64,000 bases of DNA from Branchiostoma floridae (lineage: Eukaryota; Chordata; Leptocardii; Amphioxiformes; Branchiostomatidae). How positions within the stretch are numbered: the first letter of the stretch is position 1; every line of letters starts with the position of its first letter. Positions 1 through 12,900 of the stretch are shown one piece after another. The translations under genes and the position numbers were made by a program. Under the pieces are notes generated by a model. That model was not told the origin of the DNA. It made no database searches and worked only from the letters and a program-made list of their open reading frames with translations. Where the stretch lies: contig NC_049981.1 in assembly GCF_000003815.2 (NCBI RefSeq), forward strand, positions 33,093,160 to 33,157,159, read 5' to 3'.

Positions 1-208
1 GTAGGAATATGGGCTTGTTTGTCACTTTTATTCCATCTAAGATCTTAAATTCTACTGATTGAAGGGTACTTAAATGATGTTGATGGTTAACGGTAACCTG
101 ACGTACCTTGATATTTGGGATTATATTATTTGCGAAAATGAAAAATATGTAAATTTTACTTCAAAAAGTGTTGTATAAAGTAACTGTTGGGTAAATTCGT
201 TCTTTCAG

Positions 209-3200
209 CAAGTCAAACAACACAACGTCCGTCGACACCAATAACTACGTCTTTTCCCTGGTCTTCAACAGCCAACCTGGGGTTAACTTTGGCGACATTT
301 GCTGATAATGGTGAGTCTCTTTTTGTCACAGGAATTTATGGTACATATCTTACCTTCTTTCGACTCCGTTTCTATCAGTAGGAATGCCATCAAGGACTTT
401 TGCTACAGTTGCTAGACATACCTCTAAAAGCTAGATGGTGACCGCTCTACCTAATCACCAAATCCAAAAATTGCAGGTGACGTTAAAATATCAACTCTTG
501 GAACTAGTAAGGATAGCTTCTTGTGTGGCTCCCGTGACAACGTTCAACTTGTTGAAACATTTACAAAAAATTGTTTGAAAAGACGAAATAACACATCGAG
601 ACGGGGTGTAGAGACAGGTGTGTCCAAAATTCCAAACAAGTATTACGATTTCCCATCACTCAGGGATGTTGTTGACTTGGTAATCGAAGGGTCATGTAGA
701 GAAAGTTCACAACAGGTTTATTTTTGTAGCCATGCCAATGATGAAACTTTGAAGAGTTGTGAGGATGAAAACGGCACATGTATGTGTGTTACAGATCCTT
801 GTAGTCCTGGTCAGCACCGAGTGCTGAATGAACCATGGCGGAACGTTGGACGTCGTGTCTCTTATCATTGTGACCGGAACTTCAACGGCGAGTGGTACCG
901 CTTCATGGGCTTGGCCGGGTCCCAAATGCTAACGCGTAATCCCGGGAGAACCAGCACATGCGGCGCTACTTATCCGACATGGATGAACGGAACCCACCCG
1001 ACACCTGCCGACGGAGAGGTGTCCCGTCAGGTGTGCTCTTACAGGTACAGCGGTGACTCCTGCAGGTACCCAGCAACCATCCAGGTGAAGGCGTGCCGTG
1101 CCGGGTACTACGTGTACAAGCTGCCCAGACGTAGTTGCAGCTATGGGTATTGCGGGGACACAGGTGTGTAATTTGGTTTGTTGCCACTTAACGCTTTGCC
1201 ATGTTTTTGTTACTTCATTGCGAATGATACTAGTAGTTTAAGATGCATACTTTCGAAAGGTCAAGAATGGCAAGCAGATGCAAAACTAGGATATAATGAT
1301 ATATCAATTCACTACCATCACGACCTGATGTAAATTAAGTACGTCAAGAATTATAGTAGTTTATGACAAATATTACAAATAGCTGATGCGCTTCAAAAGG
1401 ATATTCCTGTACATCTAAGGAACAGCAGATACTACAAACGTCAGGAAAATTTCCATACAAAATGTCAATCCAAATCTTATAAAATTCAAATTTACCTGAA
1501 TTTAAGAGTGCTATCGTGCCAATGATATTAACACATGTTACATTTGTTTTGGGTGACGTGAACCAAATGTTTACATTCATAGCCCGTGCAGCGCTGTTCA
1601 AGCAGTTCTCTGTTACCGTATAGAGCCCTCTGACCGATTTGTTTTGGGTAACGTGAACCAAATGTTTAACGTTACATCCATAGTCCGTGTAACGGAACCA
1701 TGTTTTGTATTAATGGTGGCGTAGAGCTGCTAGTTCAGCCCGGTTGTTTGTCCTCTACGAGAGAACCTCTTCCGTGTAGTTTTAAAATTCCATGAAGGTG
1801 ACGAGAACCACGTGTTTGTATTCATAGAGNNNNNNNNNNNNNNNNNNNNNNNNNNNNNNNNNNNNNNNNNNNNNNNNNNNNNNNNNNNNNNNNNNNNNNN
1901 NNNNNNNNNNNNNNNNNNNNNNNNNNNNNCCTTCTCACACTGTCCACAACAGACTAACAGAATTTAGTTACTAACCATCGTGATTTTTGGATAGGTGTTC
2001 GACTGGCTGGCGGAACCGGAGACCACGAGGGTAGGGTGGAAATCTTCCATAGCGGTGAATGGGGGACTGTCTGCGACAATAACTGGAGCCTGAGGGACGC
2101 TGAGGTGGTGTGCCGACAGCTGGGGTTCCCTGGCGGCGCCCGGCAGGCAACGACTGGAGCCTCCTTCGGTAACGGGACCGGCCCGATCTGGCTGGACGAT
2201 GTCGGCTGCAGGGGAAGTGAGACATCTGTGCAACTCTGCAGCCACAACGGCTGGGGCACCCATAGCTGCGGACATCATCAGGATGCGGGGGTTGTCTGTG
2301 TCGGTGAGCGAGATTATTGGATTCCTTTCATTGTATTGTGATGGAGTCCTTCTGTCCTTATCATTGCGATATCTTATAAAATGCAGGTTCTGGTGTCAGA
2401 AGGTTTTCGTACCACGTTGGTAATTTTCTTTAATTTTTGGAATAAGCCAAATGTTTTGAAAATACTAAGCAAGTGAAATTTAATTGAAAGGGCTGAAAAC
2501 AGAATCCTTGACACCCCAACTGTACGTAGAACCGTCCACATTTCTCAGCTTGGTTCGTCCGCCATTTTGAACATTTGGAAGGCATTGTGCCAGACGCTTT
2601 TCTCCTAGATGAACAATCTACTTGGACTCAATGTGTATATATATGTCTTGAGAACAGAATTAGACGAACCACACACATCATCCAGCGGCTGAGGGATGGG
2701 AAACTCACCAAAATGCCGAGTTTTTTTTTGGTGGTCACAGCAAATGACCAGGCGTTCAGTGACACCATATACACCTCGGGCTGGGTCATTAGGCCTTACA
2801 TATAAATCTATATCACTCCCCATTATTTCATGCCAATGTCTCCCTCCAGCCTCTTCTAACATTTGTGTGCTCCTCTTTACAGACATAATAGACTGCTACC
2901 AATATTATGCGTCAGGACAGAGAACAAACGGAGTCTACACAGTTGAGGTGGCATCCTCCGGGGTACAGGCATATTGTGACATGTCAGGTACTGTATTACA
3001 TACTACATTACCTAGTAAACCAGCCGTCTCAAGCAATTAATGCACGTATAGCTGGGTATTATTTAAAGAACGACGACAAGGCACTTAAGTCGGCATCGTT
3101 TTTTTCGCACAGGTGCTTTTATACAAATTCCAGTATCCCGAGCTTTCAGACCAAGGTGCCACGTACGAAATACTGAGCCCCCAAAAGTAACTAAATAGCC

Positions 3201-5433
3201 CCTTTGTCTTGTAAACCAGGCATTACATAAACCGGTTGATGGGGATAAATTGGCGTTGGCTTCCAGATGTTGAATAAACACGCTCGCATTTGTGGCCCGA
3301 TGTTACTACTTATAATAGAAATGATGTGCACAAACTCTACGGATACTGTTACTAAATATGTGTGTTTCCACAAAAAGAACAAACATTGTTTGGCTTTGAT
3401 GCTATCTATTATTTCAAAGTATTATGCATGAAATGAACCGTTCACCACAAATACGGTGATCACGTATATCATGTATGCTTGCCTGTTTTCTTCCAACACT
3501 TCATTATCTAAGAAATCATATCTATTTTGTTGGTAGGTGTATTATCGTATTCAATGTGGAATTATGCTGTAGTATTTTGGGAAAGTCCAGGCGCTAGGCA
3601 ATACCAATTCATTCTTCTTTATCCGGTATATCCGTATTTGTATATCTATCGTATATCGCTGGTATGACGTTAACCCTACCCAGACCGGGGGGGGGGGGAC
3701 TAAAAGTGCCCGCGCCAACTTTGACGTCGGATAACTGCTGAACGACGTGTGCTAGGACTACGAAACTTGGTGACTTTTCCTAAAATATTGTTAGCAACAA
3801 TTCTGCGAAAAAAATTTTAGTTTGTGATTTTTCGTGTTGACATGGCAACGGGTTTTTGACAGGCATATTTTACCAAATTTACTAATTTCAGTTTGAATTA
3901 TGGGATTTCATAGTTTTTTTGCTAAACCAAACTTGTTTATCTACATCATTAAGATCCTGGGTAATTTTAAGTTACATTTCTAATTGATTATTCATAATTT
4001 AAATTTGGTGATCGTAACTTAAGCCGTTTTGAAATTACGAAGGGGGGTCAAAAGAGCCCCCCCCCCCCCGTCCCAGGTAGCCCAAAAAAGCCCGGTCTGG
4101 ATAGGGTTAACCAGCTTCTGTATCTGTATCTATATAGCCGGTATAACCACCCTTCTACCTAACACACCAGCTTTATCTTCCGGTGCCTCTACACACGTAC
4201 AGGAGGCGGGTGGACTGTGATCCAGCGGCGGCAGGACGGGTCGGTTCCCTTCAACCGGAACTGGGAGGAGTACAAACTGGGCTTTGGGAACAAGAACGGG
4301 GAGTACTGGCTGGGGAACGAGATCATCCACCTCCTAACCCTACACAAGAATTACCGCCTGAGAGTAGATTTTACAGACTTGGAGGGAAATAGGCTATATC
4401 ATGAATACGGCAATTTTATGTGAGTATATTTCACGGCGATAAGATGGCAAACATAGATAGGTATAAGCATTTTGTTACAAAGAATGAGGAGAGATGAAAT
4501 AAATTAAAGTTACTCGTACTATGATGTGTTTGTAAATAAAAAATTATGCAGCAATTCATTAACTCTGACGTTTTTCTACCTTCCTCCATATAGCACATAC
4601 ACATTAGTTTTATGATATCCACATAAGAATCATTTTAGGCCAGCTATTTTCAGAACACTTATCATGAACGCTATACAGATTAATAAGACTGAGGTAACAT
4701 TTTGGAACAGCGGCTATTTGGATCTGAATGTTCTCGAGACAATAATTCGGTTAGCGTCTGTGAAGTACTGGGCCATTAGAAATACTTTATTCGTGATTAC
4801 GACATTGCCTTAGGAATAAAGATAGTCAATCCATTTTCACCATACGTTGGCTTTGACTCTATTCGTGTTGCAACAGGGACAATAAGTCATACTTTATTCA
4901 TGTACGTTGTAACTTTTACATAAATGTTTGACCTATTCATTTGAGAAAATGAGATGATAGCTAATCAAGCTTCCAATTCCCCTTATCCTGTGCTATTACA
5001 GTGGCCAGACAAGATTTATAGAGGAGTCCGACAGTAAAAAAACTACTACTTGGAGATTGCCGACTATGCCAAGTAACTGTTTTCATCTCAAACCTGTATT
5101 ATATGCCCATCCAGGGTGCACGATGAGGCGGATAACTACCGGCTTTGGTATCGTTGGAGTTCCGGTACTGCAGGAAACTGGCCTTTCCATCACGATCAGA
5201 GCTTCTCCACTGTGGACAGGGACAACGACCTCTGGAGCGGCGGCAACTGTTCTCAGGCGGAGGGAGGACAGGGCGGCTGGTGGTTTGGGGAGTGCGGATT
5301 CCCCAACTTCAACGGGTGCTACCGGGGCCAGTGCGGGCCTTCTTGTTCAGGCAGAGATGGGCTGACGTGGCAATCCAGCGAAGGCAAGTGGCACCTGTTG
5401 AAGTCTGTTGTAATGAAAATCAGGCCAGGTTAA
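209..5433 (+). CDS. Mosaic D8C-SRCR-fibrinogen-related protein (5' end missing)
   Basis: Six exons can be placed: 209-310, 477-1163, 1995-2303, 2883-2987, 4203-4419 and 5115-5433 (stop). Joined, they keep one open frame of 578 codons plus stop. The first is a Ser/Thr-rich linker. The second ends in a D8C domain of the uromodulin/GP2/OIT3 type, recognisable by DPCSPG, LNEPWRN, GEWYRF, WMNGTHP and GYYVYKL, with several N-glycosylation sequons. The third is one complete SRCR domain ([27 protein letters not shown]). The last three make a fibrinogen-related domain ([10 protein letters not shown], a DRDND calcium-type motif, GGWWF). Introns are phase 1 around the linker, D8C, SRCR and first FReD exons. 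The family is extracellular, and a role in glycan or microbe recognition is inference. The start lies left of the window, and the N gap at 1830-1929 could hide another exon. Joining D8C and FReD in one gene is supported by splice phase and order only. Confidence 0.75.
1543..1700. repeat. Short tandem direct repeat in an intron
   Basis: Two copies, at 1543-1591 and 1638-1691, share a stretch reading TTTTGGGT(G/A)ACGTGAACC followed by AAATGTTTA and an ATAG(C/T)CCGTG tail. A weaker third copy near 1797-1829 runs into the assembly gap, so the array may be the reason the gap exists. Confidence 0.5.
1830..1929. other. Assembly gap (100 N)
   Basis: Exactly 100 undetermined bases lie in the intron between the D8C and SRCR exons. 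A round 100-N run is normally a placeholder of unknown true size, so missing exons of the mosaic gene cannot be excluded. Confidence 0.98.
3669..4112. mobile_element. MITE-like inverted-repeat element in FReD intron
   Basis: The ends are inverted copies: the left end 3669-3690 reads GTTAACCCTACCCAGACCGG, and the right end 4091-4112 is its reverse complement with one change. Just inside are a long G run on the left and a long C run on the right, which can also pair. No coding capacity is visible. It lies in the intron between the first and second FReD exons of the mosaic gene. The superfamily is not assigned and no clear target duplication was found. Confidence 0.6.
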
Positions 5434-5676
5434 CAACAGCGCCGAATGTTTTCTATTAAATCTGATTGCATCCAGTTTTGATAGAGTAATTAATGATAAC
5501 ACATGGACCACACAATCATGCTCCATGCTTTAATTTCGTATAATTAAAAAAATGCATTCAACCGATTACAACCAGATGTGAGTTCCAGATATTACTGTCA
5601 TATATCGGTATTGATTGATGTATACTGCTGTTAAAAAGCACATATCAGACATAAGCTTATGTAAGGCTTATTAATT

Positions 5677-5870
5677 AGGTCACATTTTTAAACCGGGGCG
5701 CGGCCGAGTAGCTTCGGGAGCAAAAATAATGATATAAGATAATTTTATACAAATACACAAAATGTTAAAATAAGATTCATGGGCATGATTTGTGCACATT
5801 TCTAGGTATACATCTTAATTTTTCGTTTCTTAAAACATCCCGGCCGGGCCCCGGTTGGGAAATGTGACCT
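5677..5870. mobile_element. Inverted-repeat (MITE-like) element
   Basis: The left arm (AGGTCACAT at 5677-5685, then AACCGGGGCGCGGCCG at 5691-5706) is mirrored by the right arm (CGGCCGGGCCCCGGTT at 5841-5856, then ATGTGACCT at 5862-5870). The interior is AT-rich and non-coding. It starts about 240 bases after the stop codon of the FReD mosaic gene. Confidence 0.5.
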
Positions 5871-5983
5871 AAGCTTAGGTGCCGTTATGTAGATATCCAT
5901 TATACTAATCTACATATTGTAGAACATTTCGTATCATATGCTGATATGGTAAGGTGTTCTTGTCTATTCATCACTGCACCAAA

Positions 5984-6360
5984 TTGGATATTTAAGCATG
6001 CTTAATGGGATTCGTAAATGAAGCTTAAACATTTGAATATGATTAAGCTATCATTAAGCTACATTTAAGAAGTCGTAAATGCCACAACTAAAAATCGATA
6101 TTTAAGACACATTTAAGAAAAACGTTAAGTCCACTTAAACATGTAAATAACTTTACATATTAGTTAAGGTACATTTAACTTTGCCTTAAAGATATGAAAT
6201 TAATTTGCGCAGTTTTGCCAACAAAGTTTATATGTATTGACTAAAATAATCATCCCTTTTACTCTTCATTTTAATAATTTCATATACGATACTTTTAAAC
6301 GCCCATTAGGAGAGTTTAAAGTCGTTTATTTAAGCTTTATTTAAGCTGCTTAAAGTTGGG
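5984..6360. repeat. TTAAG/AAGCTTAA-rich degenerate repeat
   Basis: This AT-rich tract contains many copies of TTAAG or CTTAA in both orientations, for example around 5993, 6027, 6051, 6104, 6134, 6330 and 6348. No ORF or splice structure is visible. It may be an old inverted-repeat element, but I could not define clean termini. Confidence 0.35.
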
Positions 6361-6440
6361 GGTAGCAGCGTCTGTCATTAGTGTAATTTTTTCTTCAATT
6401 AATGGATTTTGAATACTTTACTCCTTGATATTTTGTCATA

Positions 6441-7018
6441 CGAGGGGCATTCAATAAGTAATCCACCTGACCCATTTCCCATAGCAGGAGATTAATGAAA
6501 CTTGGCACAGTTATTAGTCTTTCTCTTCATAGGAACCACCCAGAGTTTTGCATTTCTCCCATCATTTGATGTAGCTCTGGACACCGTTCTTGTAGGACAT
6601 CCCAGGTTGGTCCTCCGACAGATGCCTCATTAATGGCAGAAGAGGGACGACCAGGTCTGGGAGCTGTTTCCACAGACTTCCGGCCTTGTTTGAATTCAGG
6701 ATGCCAGCGTTTTACAAGGCCATATGATGGGGCATCATCACCATAAGTTTTTTTCATTTCATCAAAAGTCCCCTTTGGTGTGCGTCCTTTCAAATACAAA
6801 AACCGGATCACTGCGCGACACTCAACTTGCTCCATTTCACACCTGGTCCATTTCACACCTGACTCAGTTCAAACACCAGTAAATCAGTAACCGCAATTAG
6901 TTCAGAGCTTTTTTTTTGCAACATAACCCATAGAGATATGACTCATTACACATGCAAAATTTTATTCAGATCAGACAACTGGAAGTGGGCCAGGTGGATT
7001 ACTTATTGAATGCCCCAC
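6441..7018 (-). mobile_element. Internally deleted mariner-type transposon
   Basis: Terminal inverted repeats of about 38 bp with few mismatches bound the element. The left end reads GGGGCATTCAATAAGTAATC from 6444, and the right end is its reverse complement ending near 7016. The dinucleotide TA lies immediately outside both ends (6439-6440 and 7019-7020), as expected for Tc1/mariner target duplication. At about 578 bp it is less than half the usual 1.3 kb, so it has lost most of the transposase gene and is presumably non-autonomous. Confidence 0.85.
6527..6856 (-). pseudogene. Truncated mariner transposase (N-terminal HTH part)
   Basis: A 109-codon reading frame lies inside the mariner element. 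Its first 70 or so residues match the N-terminal helix-turn-helix of SETMAR/Mos1-like transposases (MEQVECRAVIRFLYLKG, GLVKRWHPEF, followed by the PRPGRPS linker). The catalytic DDD/DDE domain is absent and the tail after about residue 75 does not look like transposase. It can at most encode a DNA-binding fragment. Confidence 0.8.
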
Positions 7019-9945
7019 TACAGTTTATTCAAAAGCTTCTGCGCACACGCCTTTTATTATTACAGTGAGGAGGCAAAAGTCCTGCAGAAGCACCAACTCT
7101 GCATTGTCATAATACTGCCAAAAAAATATGTAGTACAATTTATTGATTATGTGATAGAGTTTCAGATATAAAGACATAAAACGTAACAGGACTTAGATCC
7201 TAAAGCTATAGCATGCAATGCCTAATTGTTTTAGATTCGAAGGCGTCGCGTAGGAGACGGCCTGTGCAGTCTACGCAAACTAAAACAAAAAAAAAACAAA
7301 GCATCATACAAATATTTGTTTTACGGATGTGGTAACTGATTTTCTCGAATTGTGCACATTTTCAGCCTTGTAAATACTTGCACAGTATCAAAAGATTGAC
7401 CAATATGGATTGCAGAACACAAATTGTGAAGTAGCGGGTTAAATGAGAGCCAGCAAGTGTATCTAGGTCATAAAAACAAATTCAAGTTCCGACCGAGATT
7501 TTTTCTTTGTTTACATATCCACTGACTCAGCCCACGCCATCTTTGTTTCAATCCATTTCTAAGCTTTAAAACACAATCAAGTACCAAGTTGTACCGTAGA
7601 CACAACAGAAAGTCGTTCATACTGGATCACATAAAGTTCATGTTTTCATAACTTTCATTATTAGATATAACGCGCTGCAGCAGTCTCTCCCAGCCTGGGG
7701 GCTGAATTTCCTCGGCACAATAAGAATTCATTTCTGCAAGGACATTCTGTATACGTTTTCTTATGTCTTTGATTTCCACCGGGCTCATCTGAGCTCACTT
7801 TCATGATTTGACTTTTCCTGCTGGCTTTAATTGACCTTATCATGTTTGTATTTGACTGAACTTATTCATTTTTTTCTATGCGGTGGTAAAATGTACAATT
7901 TCTGCATGGGCAAGCTTTTTAGCATGTATTTAGACTGGAATACATTTTACACCCTTCTTGGGCTGTTGACTTAGACTCTATTGTTCAATTGTGAAATGGT
8001 CAGCAAGCCTGTCTATTTGCCAATCTATTTTTATGTACAACGCACATATGTCCTGACTCCCGAGGTAAAAAGAGCCGAAGAAATATAGGGAAAAGACAAT
8101 TTATGCAGCCAGTTTTATATGTCGATATGCGATCATGAGGTATTGTCGCTATCTTTTATACGGCGATTACATCTAGTACGAACTTCCAATTAACTGTCAG
8201 TGAGTAAAGATCAGATAGATGTGGTTGCTCTTAGCCTTGTATGTACTGCAGTAAGATAGTTAAAGCATGGATACCTGAATGTGAGCGCTCATTCAATTAA
8301 CAGATTTGATTATTATATATTACCTATTTTGGTCAATAATAGCCATGGCGAAATCAACAGACTAGCATTATGCAAATGTCATTAAGTTTTGCTTTAGACC
8401 ATTAGGCCAGGATTTTGATTTGATTAAATGAATAACATCAGCGCGCGCATCAATTTCTGGCCGTTTCCAAAGAAAACGTTTTTAACCATACTGTAAAACG
8501 TACAAATTAGCTATACAATAAGAGAATATCTGCCGTAGTTTGCAAACAGAATGTCGGAAATGCCAATAGAGCATTTCAAACGTCAAGGAAGAAATGTGAA
8601 AGAACAAAAAATTTGTTCAACATTCCTGACAACTTAAATTCCAATGATTCCACAGTGAAGGCAACTTTTTAAAAGAAATTCGCATGCTCGCAACATTTTG
8701 GGGGGTCCCCAGGGGATGTCATCCATGTAATCATTCAACATGGCCTAAGTATACTGATATACATTGTACTCGAAGTAATTATGCGTAAATATACAGTAAT
8801 GATATGATTGTAGCAAATGAATTGTAAAGGTGTACGTAAATCATCTGACGTTTTCTTGTCAAACGCTTGGTTATAGAACACTTGATGTCTAAGATAGATT
8901 ACAGTCAAATTTGTATTTTAATAACAATTGTAGTGCTTCTCGTTCTATGCATCATCTCATTGGCAGATAAGACTATTTTACTGAAATTTGATACTGTATA
9001 TGATTTTTTAAGAAGCTTTACATATAGCTTTATACCAGCAAGACTTATGTATTCTCTGCAGTATTCCATTTAGTTTTATTTCTGTCCTATCCTGTATAGA
9101 TATGGTGTAAGTTTTAGCCAAGAGGGACAAATCAATGTGTGGTTTGCAATCATGTAGTTGGGTGTATTACGCATAACATTATACATGTATGTAACAGCAT
9201 AAATATTGGTGGCGTTGAAGTCTGTTGCTCCTTTGGAATAAAGTGCAGGTTTCCAAACAAACAGCCTCACAGTGTCTGAATGTAAGTAGCATCCGTGGTA
9301 AGTACCAACCTACCGACTTGCACACCTTAAAGTCTAGGCCACAAGTACGTGGTAACTCGTGGGCTTCGGTCAGCCTCAGTATATCTCGGTACACACTCTA
9401 TTGAGTTGGGGCATACATGTATTCCTCTAGCGGCTAGAAAACGACTATAAAGAACCTCTTTATCCCTTCCGAGTTATTCCCTTTCAAAGGGATGGTGCAA
9501 TGGCACATGAGCGGACGAATTGCTGTGGAATTTCGGTAATTTTAGCGAATCGGATATGTCCTTAACAGTAAGCCTAATATTTTTCTCTTTTTGAGTTACA
9601 TATGGCATATTTTTGAGCAATCTAACATGAAATGCGGTGTATTCATAAACTGTGCTCATTAATCATGCAAATTAGCCCCTGATTTACATGATTAACATAT
9701 TCTTAACTAAGGAAACTCTGAAGCTCTCTACATTCCAAATATCATGAAGATCTGTTAACCCATTCCCGAGTTATTCCCCTCTAAAGGGATGATGCAACTA
9801 CACATGCATGGGGGGAAATTTCTAACATGCCTAACAAATTTTGGGAATTCTTGTCAAACGGACGCTCTATACTATTAGGCTAGCCCCTGAGGCGTCGCCA
9901 AAATACAGGAAAGCAATGAAGCTGGCCTGGGAGTGGGCGCGCTCA
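7019..9945. other. AT-rich intergenic stretch, no gene seen
   Basis: I find no convincing coding exon here. The only structure noted is a repeated 45-base segment: 9463-9508 and about 9758-9806 share CGAGTTATTCCC, AAAGGGATG(G/A)TGCAA and CACATG. The part nearest 9945 is probably the 3' UTR and flank of the SAR1-type gene on the minus strand. No polyadenylation site was placed with confidence. Confidence 0.4.
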
Positions 9946-12900
9946 CTAGATGTACTGTGCCAGCCAGCGGAAGCCCTCCCCGTAACCTTGCCTCTTCAGT
10001 ACACTGCACATAAACAACTCCATAGGCCGTGTGTTCGATCCATGGAGCCGCACGTTGCCCTGGAAACAACACAAAAACACTCACTTACAGGTTGAGAAAA
10101 ATTGAATTAAAAAATGAGAAGAAAAACGTAAGAAAAAATAGGTATGCAAATACATAATGTTTACTTTCAAAAGTTACCGCAAAGTTTCTTTTACTCTAAT
10201 TTAACACGTACACGTATTAGAAAAGCCGCATGTCCGTAGCCAGGGGGGGGGGGGATGCAGGGGGTGCGGAAAAAAAACCACACGCTCAAAAGTCCGCTTT
10301 TTGACACTCAAAGGTCCACTTTTTCATGTCCAAGATCTTTTTTCAAAGGCATGACTGATTTGCATTTTCACAAAACGATAGACATTTTATTCAATCTTAG
10401 TGAGTCTATCAGCAACATTTGCCCCAGAAAGTACAGGAAAATAGCATTTCAGAGGGTCCAGATTTCAAATTTCCTGGTCCTCCATTGCGACGGATTGCGA
10501 CCTCGGGGGCGGTCAAGGTGAACATGATGTAGTGGGTGCGTCGCCCTCAAAAACCTATCTGATAAATAGAAAAATTCATTGAATTTAGCTTAGTTTAGCA
10601 GCAAAATTTGCCCCGACAAATGCAGGAAACGGCGTTTCAGAGGGTCCAAATAAAAGATTTCCCAGATTTCCCTTGCGACAGTAAACGCCGCCGGTACTAG
10701 ACTTGGTGAAAATATGTTGGGAGGGGGGCCGTCGACCTCAAAAGATTTTTTCTGTAAAAGAAATGTCATTGGATTTAGCTAAGTCTGGCTACAAAATTTG
10801 TCCCTCAAAATGCCGAAAATACCTTTTCAGAGGGTCCAGATTTCAAAATTTCCCCGGACCTCTATTGCGATGCCTCACGCCTTTGGTCGGACATGGTGAA
10901 AATATGAAGACTTGCGCCAAATGGCTTCTGTATTTCAATTCAATAGTAATTCCATTAAACTTGTTAGCAAATTTCGCCTGTCAAAATGCACGAAATAGCG
11001 TTTCGAGCCGCCCCCTCAACTGTCCTGCCATTTGCTACATATTCAATCGACCACCATGCATGCTTCTGACGATGAAGACGAAACAAAGCAGAAGCAACAC
11101 CCTTTCGTGAAGGTTATCATAATTTTTATCATAATTAAAAGAAACATCCGCGTCATGATCGTGCCCAATCGCCCCACCTTTCCGGTTGTCAGTCCGTACA
11201 AGCAGAAATACTGCCGGAGAAACTCCTCGCTCGCTGCGTCCGGCTGGTCGATCTTGTTCCCCAGAATCAGAATCGGCACGTTCGCGATCTGCTCATCTGC
11301 AAGAAGACACTGCAAGGAATCATGGCACCGGATTTGTGCGTAAAAGAAACAACCTTATATTAGGTTTGTAAATTTTAACGTCCTTCATATCATGTTTGCC
11401 ATATTTCCGTCCTTATTCCCTGTTAAGTCCAGGGGGAACATATTATTTTGCTTCTTCTTTTCTTCTTCTTCTTTTTCATCTCTCATGTTTAACCACCTCT
11501 TTGACATGGAATACGTCAAAAAGATATGGATAGACGCTAATTATTCTGGCATGTTACGGTAGGTTGATTAAAGATTAACACAACAAAGTACTGAGTTGCA
11601 GTTGCAAACTATATCATTCACTCACCCACCCTCACATTTTGTTTTTTGAGGGTGGGGGGCAAAACTGAGAAACATCACAACGGCAGACTGTTACTAAACC
11701 ATAAGTTGAACAGATAGGCAAAATTTTATGCCAGTTTGATTTCACAGTCCTTTCAATGTTGCACTGTTCGCACAAAAGCTGGGCTGCAACATTATCCAAC
11801 CCCACGAGAATGCGCTTTTAGTATTTCGTGCAGCACAGTTTAGCTGCAATTACCTGCTGCAGACAGACAACAGCCTGTTACAAGATTCTGGCAGCACTCT
11901 TTGGTACTTCTGGGCTTTCCTAACAGGTAGTGGTCTCCAGCTCAGCAATGTTCAGAGATCTACATGACACAACGGCTTTCTTTAGATTCCAACACAGATT
12001 CTCAACTAGGCTTAGTCTGGAGAATATGATTGCAAGCCTATTTTATCCAAACAAGCCTTTGTTGATTTTGATGTGTACTTGATGACCTATTCCATTTTTC
12101 TTTTGTGGTTAATGGCATACACGTAATATTCGAGCCTGAAAAAAAGGCAAAGTCAAGGAAAAACGTATTGTGCTTCTTAACAACTAATCAGCATAATTAG
12201 TAACGTCCTGTTAGTCTTCTTTTATTAGTGGAAGGGAAATATCCTGCGTTTTCTGGAAAATATTGTCTGTCTTTAGTTTTTATTTTTACACATCGTACAG
12301 TTTGTACGTCAAGTAATCTAAAATCACAATACATTGTTTACAATAAAGATTATGTTTGCTTTTTTTTGTTTGTTCTCTTTATCCTTCATTTATTGCTTTT
12401 AAAAAATTTGAAATCTTTATTGAAATATCATGTTGCAGACTTTGAGTCTGAATTGTGTTGGCATTTACATGTACTCCTCCGGGAAGAATTGCACTGAAAG
12501 TTAAGTGTAGCAATTTAAAAAGAAATCATATTTCGAAATCTCGCTCACAAACAATATCAAATATTAAGGAGCTTTAGTCTTCGACTACATATCAAGGGAA
12601 TCAAGCCAGGTGTTCAGGTGTTTCGCATTGGCATTCACAGAAAGTAATCATGATTAACGGATTGTCGTGGAGTTCGTTATGAGTCATCTAACACTAACAG
12701 TTCTTATCGACATATTCACATCAACTCACATCCAGTTCCTTCTTGCTTTCCCCATGCCTGGCGCTGTCCGCAGCGTCGATAAGAAACACGACTCCGTTGA
12801 TCGCTGGGACGGAATCTTTCCACGCACGCCGTGCTGTACATAGGTGGGGCACATGGTTAGTCTAGAAATGTACGGGTGGGGGGGGGGCGGTAGTCTTCTA

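Noticed and set aside
2575..2886. Reading frames between SRCR and FReD exons
   Set aside because: No domain; the FReD exon is well defined from 2883 by its acceptor, and the upstream part is intron.
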